Source of the DNA: Longimonas sp040409695 | Lineage (GTDB): Bacteria > Bacteroidota > Rhodothermia > Rhodothermales > Salinibacteraceae | Direction of reading: 5' to 3' | Length of the DNA stretch: 27,966 nt | Assembly (NCBI RefSeq): GCF_040409695.1 | Contig: NZ_JARWGJ010000145.1 | Span: 1 to 27,966 of the forward strand | Shown here: positions 15,002 to 21,992 of the stretch, one piece after another | Layout of the letters: the number at the start of each line of letters is the position of its first letter | How positions within the stretch are numbered: the first letter of the stretch is position 1 | Notes under the pieces: model-generated | What the model was told of the DNA's origin: nothing | Databases searched by the model: none | What the model saw: the letters and a program-made list of their open reading frames with translations, nothing else | Position numbers and translations under genes: made by a program

Positions 15002-16615
15002 AGCAACGATCGTTCTTCACCCAGCATTGGGCCAACCCGACACGAACTTGCCGATCAAGTGGCTGCTTTATCTGCAGAGCTGTCTTCGGTAAAGCGAGAA
15101 CGCAATAAACATGAGGAGCACGCGGCAGAGCTTGCAGATCGGGTGCAGGCGCTTCGGTTCCGTCTGAAGCGCGTAGGTGGAAACCCTGACGCTCTGAACG
15201 GAGCACTCCCAGAAAGCCTCATCGATGACTCTGTCGATTCAGAGAAGAAGTTAGGACCATTACGGGATGAACACCCTCTGGATGGATGTGCTGCCTTTCC
15301 AGAAGACGCCTTTGCGGACCTCCCTGCAGTTCTTGACGAGTCATGCGCCTTCTGGGATCGTCCCCATAAACGGGATGTGTACCTAACTTCCGCACTTGGC
15401 GTGCTTTCAGGGTGCATGCCGAAGGTAGAAGGCTACTGGGGTGCAGACGTCCCCACACGTGTCCGCACCAATCTGTACATGGCATACGTTGCCGGTGCAG
15501 CCGGTGGTAAGAGTGCAGGTGGCTTTGCAAAGCAGCTAACGAGAAAGGTCGCTGAAGACATCAGAAAGAGTGCCGACCGTGCCATCGCTCAGTGGGAAGA
15601 TGACAAGAAACAAGCGGCTAAGGAAGGAGAACCTTTCGACGACCCCGAGCCTCCTCACCGTAGTCTTTACGTACCAGCCAACGTGAGTGCCTCTTATTTG
15701 CTGGAGACGCTTGCTAACCAAGGAGGAAGAGGCGTCATGTTCTCCAGTGAGATTGATACCATGAATGATGCAATGGGCCAGGAATGGGGCCATATTGATT
15801 CTTTTCTACGCAAGGCCTATCACCATGAAAGTGATGCGCAGGGACGGCGCAGCGATGGGACCATCCATGTGCCGGATCCCTCCGTATCTCTCGTTTTAGG
15901 TGGTACACTGCAGCAGTTTGCCGACTTGATAAAGAGCCCTGAGAATGGCTTGTACTCGCGATTCTGCCTCTACTACTTCAATGCATCGGATCCATGGGAA
16001 GACCAGAAGCCTTCTCGTGAAGGCATAAAACGACTCGACCGCCTCTCTGCTCTTTCGGAACGTGTCCTGGATTTGTATCAGCAGCTTAAAGGACGTCCCA
16101 AGGCATTGCGCTTTGAGATCGAAGATGCACATTGGTCTGCGATCCGAAGCAAACTTGAGCCTCTGCACCGATCGGTTCAAGAGCAGGGATTTAGCCACCT
16201 GCTAAGCATTGTGCGACGAGCAGGATTATGGGCGTACCGGATTGCTATGGTTCTTTCCGTGCTACGAGCTCATGACGAACGTGCGGGGATCCGTACTATC
16301 GACACGCTAACTCCCTGTACCAGAGATGTAGAGACTGCACTCCAGCTTGCTCACACGTACGCTAACCACTCTTTACGCTTCGCTCGTGCCCGACTTAATG
16401 CCGATAGTGCACAGTCTCCACGAGACAAACGCATTACCGCTATGCTTACCACGATGGATGAGCAATTTGCAAGTGGAGAAGCATATGCCGCCGCACAGGA
16501 TGCAGGCTTCGACGTCACCAAGCGAACGCTCCGCAAGGACCTAAAGGAAGCAGAAAAGCGCGGCCTTATCGAATCCATAGCTCGTGGACAGTGGCGGAAA
16601 GCCTCTCACTCCTGA
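14999..16615 (+). CDS. DUF3987-family P-loop protein of mobile element
   Basis: 538 residues from the ATG at 14999, chosen for its strong Shine-Dalgarno. Residues about 15-60 form a coiled coil (ELADQVAALSAELSSVKRER). The core fits the DUF3987 helicase/primase-associated ATPase family common in Bacteroidota integrative elements. Features are a conserved entry region (FWDRPHKRDVYLTSALGVLSGCMPKVEGYW), a P-loop-like VAGAAGGKSAGGFAK, FSSEIDTMNDAM in place of the Walker B strand, LGGTLQQFADLI and ENGLYSRFCLYYF. The C-terminus holds a winged-helix-like segment (VTKRTLRKDLKEAEKRGLIES). The family is thought to act in element replication, but its exact activity is unproven. In another frame an open reading extends past the stop with a Pro/Glu/Ser-rich sequence, so a small frameshift near the 3' end cannot be excluded. 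Confidence 0.78.
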   Translation: MSNDRSSPSIGPTRHELADQVAALSAELSSVKRERNKHEEHAAELADRVQALRFRLKRVGGNPDALNGALPESLIDDSVDSEKKLGPLRDEHPLDGCAAFPEDAFADLPAVLDESCAFWDRPHKRDVYLTSALGVLSGCMPKVEGYWGADVPTRVRTNLYMAYVAGAAGGKSAGGFAKQLTRKVAEDIRKSADRAIAQWEDDKKQAAKEGEPFDDPEPPHRSLYVPANVSASYLLETLANQGGRGVMFSSEIDTMNDAMGQEWGHIDSFLRKAYHHESDAQGRRSDGTIHVPDPSVSLVLGGTLQQFADLIKSPENGLYSRFCLYYFNASDPWEDQKPSREGIKRLDRLSALSERVLDLYQQLKGRPKALRFEIEDAHWSAIRSKLEPLHRSVQEQGFSHLLSIVRRAGLWAYRIAMVLSVLRAHDERAGIRTIDTLTPCTRDVETALQLAHTYANHSLRFARARLNADSAQSPRDKRITAMLTTMDEQFASGEAYAAAQDAGFDVTKRTLRKDLKEAEKRGLIESIARGQWRKASHS

Positions 16616-16768
16616 GTGGCTCGGTTCCGACGCTTCTGGTGCTTCCGAAACTGTAACGTCCATAACAACACAGGCAGGTAATGGCACGCGACCGGAAGTA
16701 TCGGAAGTACCGGAACCCGCTTTCCATGATTGCCATGGAGATTCACGCCAACTGATTGCACACCTCCC

Positions 16769-17173
16769 ATGGAGATTACCATACAGGACCAGACCGTTTA
16801 CGCAGATGTCCCATCTTACCTGCGCCGTGAAGCAATGGAGCGTCTCCACCGTCGTCTCGAACGCGGGAACGAGATCAAGGCGAAAGGACGGATTCAGATT
16901 GAAGGTCGCCGATACAGCTACGAGACACACAGTGGGTTCAGCATCCATCCTGAAGGGATAACAGTGGGACACTTCGTAATCTATGCCCAAAGCACTATGG
17001 ATGCCGTTCGCGCTGCCTCAGTGCTCTACGAACGCAATCGATCTGAGCGTCGGATTGAGTCCCAAGGAATGGTTCAGTTGGATGGACGGACCATAGGATA
17101 TCGTACACGCCATGGCCATTACGTTAGCGCGTATGAAAGTCTCCAGGACGAAGAGCCTGCTGAAATGGTCTGA
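16769..17173 (+). CDS. Hypothetical protein with duplicated beta motif, 134 residues
   Basis: I do not recognise a family. The start chosen is the ATG at 16769 (MEITIQDQTVYADV); the frame is open to 16730. The protein is charged and soluble, with a helix at about 15-34 (SYLRREAMERLHRRLERG). Two similar beta-rich stretches follow: KGRIQIEGRRYSYETHSGF at about 39-57 and QGMVQLDGRTIGYRTRHGHY at about 97-116. They share the pattern G-x-[IV]-Q-[IL]-[DE]-G-R-x(2)-x-Y-x-[TE]-x-x-G. This suggests an internal duplication, or a small protein binding the same ligand twice. It is 153 bp downstream of the DUF3987 gene on the same strand and may be co-transcribed with it. It is the last gene of the plus-strand element backbone before the convergent restriction operon. 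Confidence 0.62.
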   Translation: MEITIQDQTVYADVPSYLRREAMERLHRRLERGNEIKAKGRIQIEGRRYSYETHSGFSIHPEGITVGHFVIYAQSTMDAVRAASVLYERNRSERRIESQGMVQLDGRTIGYRTRHGHYVSAYESLQDEEPAEMV

Positions 17174-17268
17174 CTGGGATTTATGCATTGGGAGCCACAA
17201 CATACCACAAGTGAGCCATGTCTTGGCCATGAAGCCCCATGGGTCTGTTTTCTTGCAGCATGGATTGT

Positions 17269-17367
17269 TATGGCCTGCACCACCACCCATAGAATGGTAT
17301 GGCCTTTTGGAACGCAGAAGACCTGTGCGCCGAAATTATGGCTTGTGGACCATACCTGCTATGGCCT
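17269..17367. repeat. TATGGCCT repeated three times at the convergent junction
   Basis: The octamer TATGGCCT occurs at 17269-17276, 17298-17305 and 17360-17367, the last overlapping the hsdR stop. GGTATGG and CCATACC in this stretch are also complementary. It lies in the 192 bp between the 134-residue gene and the converging hsdR, where termination of both strands is expected, but no T-tract terminator is evident. Confidence 0.45.
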
Positions 17368-20338
17368 ATCCAAATTGCTGAAGGAGCTGGTTGAACAGAC
17401 GACGCTTGAACTCCTTCTTGACCTCGTGGTCGTTGAGCCGCTGAAATAGCTCAATGGAGTGGTTGACCTGAGCCATCACTTTTTGCTCGATGACCTTGTT
17501 GACATGGTGCCGCTTGTTGGACCGGGAGTTGGGCCCGGTCATCACCGCTTCCACAGAGTCGTCCGTTTCCACATCTTCTACGATCTCCTTAACGCGGATC
17601 TTGTCTCGTTCGCTAAGGTCGAGCCCATACGCTTCGTTTAGCGCGCTGACAATGTTCGAGAGGTACTCTCGCTCTGCATCGGACGCCTGTCCACTGGTGG
17701 TTGTGGAAATGCCCTGGACTTCCCCGTCTTGTGGATTCAGTGACAGGGATCCATCGTACGTTTCCTGGATGCGAAAGCTATCGAGGTCCACCTCGTCCAA
17801 GATTTCCTGTGGTAGGCCTCCCCCCTCTCGTGGAGGCAGCTTGCGGTTCAGATTGCGTGCAAAGACGTACAGCTTTTCAAGATCGGGATCCTCAAAGTCA
17901 ATGAGCTGGCCCACATATCCATAAAGACGGGCAAAGGACTGGAGTAGCGAGCGGAAATCTTCTCGCGTCTCTTCGTCCCGTTGTCTCCACTGCTGCACCA
18001 CACGGTCCAGAATGGGCTGCAGTTGTTCTCCTGGTTGACTCTCATCGAAGAACACCTCCGCAAAATCATCTACATCTTGTGGCGTGTAGACTTCCAGGTT
18101 GCGCAGCTCAGCCGCCAGATCGTATAGCTTGTTTGGATCAGTCTCTTCGCCCAGAAACGTGGTTTGGTAGAAGTCTTGGAAGGCGGTCTGTATGGCTTCG
18201 GCCTCATTCACGAAGTCCAGGACCACAACCTCAGTCTTCCCTTCTGACCACATGGTGCGATTGAGACGAGAAAGCGTCTGTACAGCCGACACGCCGCCGA
18301 GCTTCTTATCTACCCACATCGTGTGGAGTGGGGGACAGTCAAAGCCTGTCTGAAACTTGTTTGCCACAATGAGAATGCGGTACTTCGGCAGCTTGAAAGC
18401 GTCCCGGATGTCTGTTTTGGATCCAAGCTCATTCAGGCTGCTTTCGGTGTACTTCGCACCAGTGTCTGGGTCTTCGACCGTACCCGAGAATGCAACAAGC
18501 GGCTCAACGGAGAGCCCACGCTCTTTCATGAGCCGCTTCAGGGTCAGGTAGTACCGCACGCAGTGAAGCCGTGAGCGCGTAACGAGCATAGCCCGCCCTT
18601 TTCCATTGATGGCATCAGCCGTCACATCCAGAAAGTGGTCAAGGCAGATGTTCGCCTTAGTGTTAATGGCGTGCGGCTGCAGGTCTACGTACGATGTGAG
18701 CGCTCGCGCCGCCTTTCGCGTCTCGTATTCTTTGTCCTCGTCAATGGACTTGACCAGCTTGAAGTAGCGCTTGAATGTGATGTAATTGTCTAACACATCC
18801 AGGATGAACCGCTCCTTGATGGCCTGCCGCATGCTGTATACATGGAACGGGACGTACGTGCCCTCTTCGTTCTTACGCCCGAACAGTTCGAGCGTCTTGT
18901 TCTTTGGGGTCGCGGTAAAAGCAAAATAGGAGATATGCGCCTGCTGGCCACGGGCTCGAATCTCTTGCACGATCTCGTCTTCAAGATCGACATCGGTTTC
19001 GTCCTTTTCCTCCGCCTCATCCAAGGAAGCGGAGAGCGTTTTCTTAAGATGCTTGGCGTTTTCTCCTGTCTGCCCCGAATGGGCTTCATCCACAACCACG
19101 GCGAACCGGTTGCCCTCCAGTTCAGACATGGCTTCGGAGATCACGGGAAACTTCTGGATGGTCGTGATGAGAATGTCTTTCCCTTTCTCCAGCGCCTCCT
19201 TGAGCTGCTGCGAGGTCTTGGTGATGGGCACCACCGTTCCCGCCGTCTGCTCAAACTGCTTGATGGTGTTCTGAAGCTGCTCATCCAGAACGCGGCGGTC
19301 TGTTACCACAATGATCGTGTCAAAGAGGCGCTCTTTCTCCCCCGAGCGGTAGAGCTGCCTGAGCCCGTGTGAGAGCCACGCAATGGAGTTCGACTTCCCC
19401 GACCCGGCACTGTGCTGAACAAGATAGTTATGGCCTGCTCGGTCCTCACGAGCGGCCCTCAGGAGCTTGCGCACGACATCGAGCTGGTGGTAGCGTGGGA
19501 AGATGAGCGTTTCGCTCTCTTTGGTGACGATAGCTCCTTTCTCGGGGTCGTAGACCTTCTCTTTGTCAATCTGCATGCAGAGGTAGTTCTGCAACAGGTC
19601 GAGCAGAGAGTCTTTGTGCCAGACCGTTTCCCACAGATAGGCGGTTTTGTGGCCGTCTGGATTGGTCGGGTTTTCAATGCCTTTGTTGAATGGAAGAAAG
19701 TAGGTGTCATCCCCGGCCAGACGAGTGGTATAAAACACCTTTTCGTTCCCAACAGCGAAGTGCGCCAGACAGCGCTTGAATTGGAAGAGCGGCTCGGGCG
19801 GCCTGCGCTTCTTTCGGTATTGCTTCTTGGCCTGCTCGACAAACTGCCCCGTTAGGCTGTTTTTGAGCTCGGCGGTGAAGATGGGAATGCCATTTACAAA
19901 GATGCCCAGGTCGAGCGAGCGACTGGGGTGCTTCGTGCTGTAGTGGAGCTGCCGTACTACGCTGAGCCGGTTCTTCCGGTACAGCTGCTCGTGTGCTGGA
20001 TTGAGTGTGCTGGAGGGGCGAAAGTACACGAGCTGGATGGTAGCTCCTCTATCTTTTACTCCTTCTCGCAGCACGCGAAGTGCTCCCCACCGTCGAATAG
20101 TATTGCGGATACGGATGCACAGATTGCGCCCCGCATCGGCCCCATACTGCTCTTGGAGCTTCTCGTACTCCTCCGGCTGCGTGGCTTTCACGAACGCAAT
20201 AATCTCCTCGGGGATGAGACAGAGCTCCTTGTCGTAGTCCGACGAGGCGCGCTGCACGTATGCGCCATCGCCGTGTGTTGGATCTGTGAGGTGCTCAACG
20301 ATGTGTGTCTCGAAGTCTTGCTCTTTGTATGATGCCAC
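17366..20338 (-). CDS. hsdR: Type I restriction enzyme, R subunit (HsdR)
   Basis: 990 residues starting with GTG at 20338; no in-frame ATG lies upstream. It is the translocase and nuclease of the EcoKI-type complex (R2M2S1). The PD-(D/E)xK nuclease is at about 143-159: Asp143 in LDLGIFVNG and Glu157-Leu-Lys159 in FTAELKN. Next comes the superfamily 2 helicase core. Its Walker A is HSAGSGKS with Lys315, motif II is VVVDEAH at 414-420, motif III is FAFTATPKNKT, and the late motifs are ANKFQTGFDCPPL and QTLSRLNRTM. The C-terminal about 200 residues are helical and should contact the methylase core. Length and motif order are normal and nothing suggests inactivation. It is the last gene of the five-gene operon, 47 nt after the small Cys protein. 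Confidence 0.96.
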   Translation of the reverse strand: MASYKEQDFETHIVEHLTDPTHGDGAYVQRASSDYDKELCLIPEEIIAFVKATQPEEYEKLQEQYGADAGRNLCIRIRNTIRRWGALRVLREGVKDRGATIQLVYFRPSSTLNPAHEQLYRKNRLSVVRQLHYSTKHPSRSLDLGIFVNGIPIFTAELKNSLTGQFVEQAKKQYRKKRRPPEPLFQFKRCLAHFAVGNEKVFYTTRLAGDDTYFLPFNKGIENPTNPDGHKTAYLWETVWHKDSLLDLLQNYLCMQIDKEKVYDPEKGAIVTKESETLIFPRYHQLDVVRKLLRAAREDRAGHNYLVQHSAGSGKSNSIAWLSHGLRQLYRSGEKERLFDTIIVVTDRRVLDEQLQNTIKQFEQTAGTVVPITKTSQQLKEALEKGKDILITTIQKFPVISEAMSELEGNRFAVVVDEAHSGQTGENAKHLKKTLSASLDEAEEKDETDVDLEDEIVQEIRARGQQAHISYFAFTATPKNKTLELFGRKNEEGTYVPFHVYSMRQAIKERFILDVLDNYITFKRYFKLVKSIDEDKEYETRKAARALTSYVDLQPHAINTKANICLDHFLDVTADAINGKGRAMLVTRSRLHCVRYYLTLKRLMKERGLSVEPLVAFSGTVEDPDTGAKYTESSLNELGSKTDIRDAFKLPKYRILIVANKFQTGFDCPPLHTMWVDKKLGGVSAVQTLSRLNRTMWSEGKTEVVVLDFVNEAEAIQTAFQDFYQTTFLGEETDPNKLYDLAAELRNLEVYTPQDVDDFAEVFFDESQPGEQLQPILDRVVQQWRQRDEETREDFRSLLQSFARLYGYVGQLIDFEDPDLEKLYVFARNLNRKLPPREGGGLPQEILDEVDLDSFRIQETYDGSLSLNPQDGEVQGISTTTSGQASDAEREYLSNIVSALNEAYGLDLSERDKIRVKEIVEDVETDDSVEAVMTGPNSRSNKRHHVNKVIEQKVMAQVNHSIELFQRLNDHEVKKEFKRRLFNQLLQQFG

Positions 20339-20385
20339 AGTGATTTAACAGCTCTAATAGAAGCGAAGTATGACTGTCGTCTGTG

Positions 20386-20643
20386 TTAAAACGTATTGTC
20401 TTCCCAGTCTTCTCTGCTATTGAAGCCTTCCGCTGACCATGCAGACTCTTCCCACCCGATATAAACCTCACCATCCCCCTCACACTCAGGGCAGTCAAAC
20501 AGGTCGTTGTCATCAGGATCGAAAGTCTCTCCCTCTTCAGTCGCATAGTCTGCGATTTCATTTTGTTCTTCTCCAGTGAGGGCGCCCCATTCCACTACAC
20601 CTTCACCCTCACATAGATAACATGACTCGTAAACGTCTGCCAT
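20386..20643 (-). CDS. Small acidic CxxCxGxG (DnaJ-zinc-finger-like) protein inside hsd operon
   Basis: 85 residues with two CxxCxGxG motifs: CYLCEGEGVV at about 8-17 and CPECEGDGEV at about 51-60. This is the four-cysteine pattern of one DnaJ-type zinc centre, where the two motifs pair on one zinc ion. The remainder is very acidic (EEGETFDPDDNDLFD) with a Trp-rich tail (IGWEESAWS, DWEDNTF). It has no J-domain and no nuclease motif. Acidity and size are reminiscent of DNA-mimic or restriction-regulating proteins, and the zinc motif of chaperone-like or RNA-binding adaptors; neither role is shown. It lies between hsdS (65 nt upstream) and hsdR (47 nt downstream) on the same strand, so it should be made with the restriction complex. 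The ATG at 20643 is the only reasonable start. Confidence 0.72.
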   Translation of the reverse strand: MADVYESCYLCEGEGVVEWGALTGEEQNEIADYATEEGETFDPDDNDLFDCPECEGDGEVYIGWEESAWSAEGFNSREDWEDNTF

Positions 20644-20708
20644 TCTCTTGTCAGTATCTCTTTTAAGTTAGTTTGACCTTAGGTGTATCTCCCATCGATG
20701 TAAAACGC

Positions 20709-21992
20709 TCATGCCGCGACCTCCGCCCGCTCGGGCAGTTCGTCACGAACGTCAATCTTGCCGGTCACGATCTCGGAGATGAGTGAAGTGCGGAGTTCTT
20801 GGAGCTTCTGGATCAATTCTCTTTCTCGCTCGACTACCATGTCAATCTTTGATAGGTCACCAGCCAGGTGCTCGATAATCTGTCGCTGCTCGTCGACCGG
20901 AGGTCGGACAACGATAAAGTCGTTCAGGGCATCCCGATTAACTTTCGGCATCGCAACTCTTTCGGAAGCGAGTACAGCGAACTGCGAGAAGCTTTCGCTC
21001 AATAAGACGTGCATTAAGAACTCTGGGAGCATCCCGTCACGGGGCGTGATTGGATACATGTCAGCACTGCACAGCCCGTCGCAGGGTGCCATGCATACCT
21101 TCCTGAGCTCGGGTCGAATTTTACTGTAAAGAACGTCTGCTCTATCGAAGAGATACTTGCCGCTAGTTGCTCCCTGCTCCTCTACGGTTTCGAGACTTCG
21201 TAATTTACCAGTGCCTGACTCGATATGGTTTGGCGCAATTAGTGTCATTTCTTCGTATTTCTGAGGGTCCACTTGGCCAGTGGCAATATCAGCACAGTAC
21301 TTAAAAGCTAAGATCTCCCAATGCGCGGGCACCTTGCCCAGCCACTCGATGCCGGAATCCTGCATCGGCACATTGGGGTCAAGGCCCTGCGTCACAGCGC
21401 GGTTGATGATGGCCGTGCGCTGTTCCTGGAGCAGATCGATGAGGCGCTGCTTCTTCGCGATGAGCGTGTCAATCTGCTCAGTCTTGCGGTCGAGGTAGGC
21501 CGCGATGGTGCGTTGTTCGGGAAGGGGTGGAATTGGTATTGAGAGATCACCGATAAAGTCCCAACTGGCACGCGGCATCTTCGCACCATATGTGGATCCG
21601 TCTACCACATCGATAAATTCAGCGGATAGAAGTCTGTAAAACAGAAACCGACTAAGCACGTCGGTCTCGGGACGGAGCACTAACAGTTCACCAACGGGCG
21701 TGCCTGCTCGCTTAGCATGGTATACCTTCGCAAGATAAGGACGCAATTTATTGAAGAGAATATCTCCCTTCTCGAAAGCATCCCCGCTCCCCCTGTAATC
21801 ACTATCGGTTTCGATGAATTGGCCTGTCCAGCTCTCAATGTTTTCGAGGGCGATCTGGAAGTCCTCATGCCTCTCTTCAGCGTCTTCTTTCGTAAGGGTA
21901 ACGGCGTACTTCAGCTTTCTGAGGCTCCAGTGCTCAGGCACCTCCCCCAACCACTCGATGTCGCTCTCCTTGTACGCGGGGTATTGATTCAT
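20709..21992 (-). CDS. hsdS: Type I restriction-modification specificity subunit (HsdS)
   Basis: 427 residues with the classic two-fold design that recognises a bipartite DNA target. Each half opens with the same motif, SDIEWLGEVPEHW at about 10-22 and SGIEWLGKVPAHW at about 213-225. TRD1 covers about 23-150 and TRD2 about 226-355. Each is followed by a conserved coiled spacer: PPLPEQRTIAAYLDRKTEQI at about 155-174, then PPVDEQRQIIEHLAGDLSKI at about 364-383. Both TRDs look intact, so a methylase specificity should be active; the recognised sequence cannot be predicted by eye. Its ATG overlaps the stop of the AlbA_2 gene by ATGA, indicating translational coupling. It is read before the small zinc protein and hsdR. 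Confidence 0.95.
   Translation of the reverse strand: MNQYPAYKESDIEWLGEVPEHWSLRKLKYAVTLTKEDAEERHEDFQIALENIESWTGQFIETDSDYRGSGDAFEKGDILFNKLRPYLAKVYHAKRAGTPVGELLVLRPETDVLSRFLFYRLLSAEFIDVVDGSTYGAKMPRASWDFIGDLSIPIPPLPEQRTIAAYLDRKTEQIDTLIAKKQRLIDLLQEQRTAIINRAVTQGLDPNVPMQDSGIEWLGKVPAHWEILAFKYCADIATGQVDPQKYEEMTLIAPNHIESGTGKLRSLETVEEQGATSGKYLFDRADVLYSKIRPELRKVCMAPCDGLCSADMYPITPRDGMLPEFLMHVLLSESFSQFAVLASERVAMPKVNRDALNDFIVVRPPVDEQRQIIEHLAGDLSKIDMVVERERELIQKLQELRTSLISEIVTGKIDVRDELPERAEVAA

Noticed and set aside
14700..15002. 100-codon plus-strand open frame over the inverted repeat
   Set aside because: It has no protein-like features, overlaps the HTH gene end and the DUF3987 start, and lacks a ribosome-binding site.
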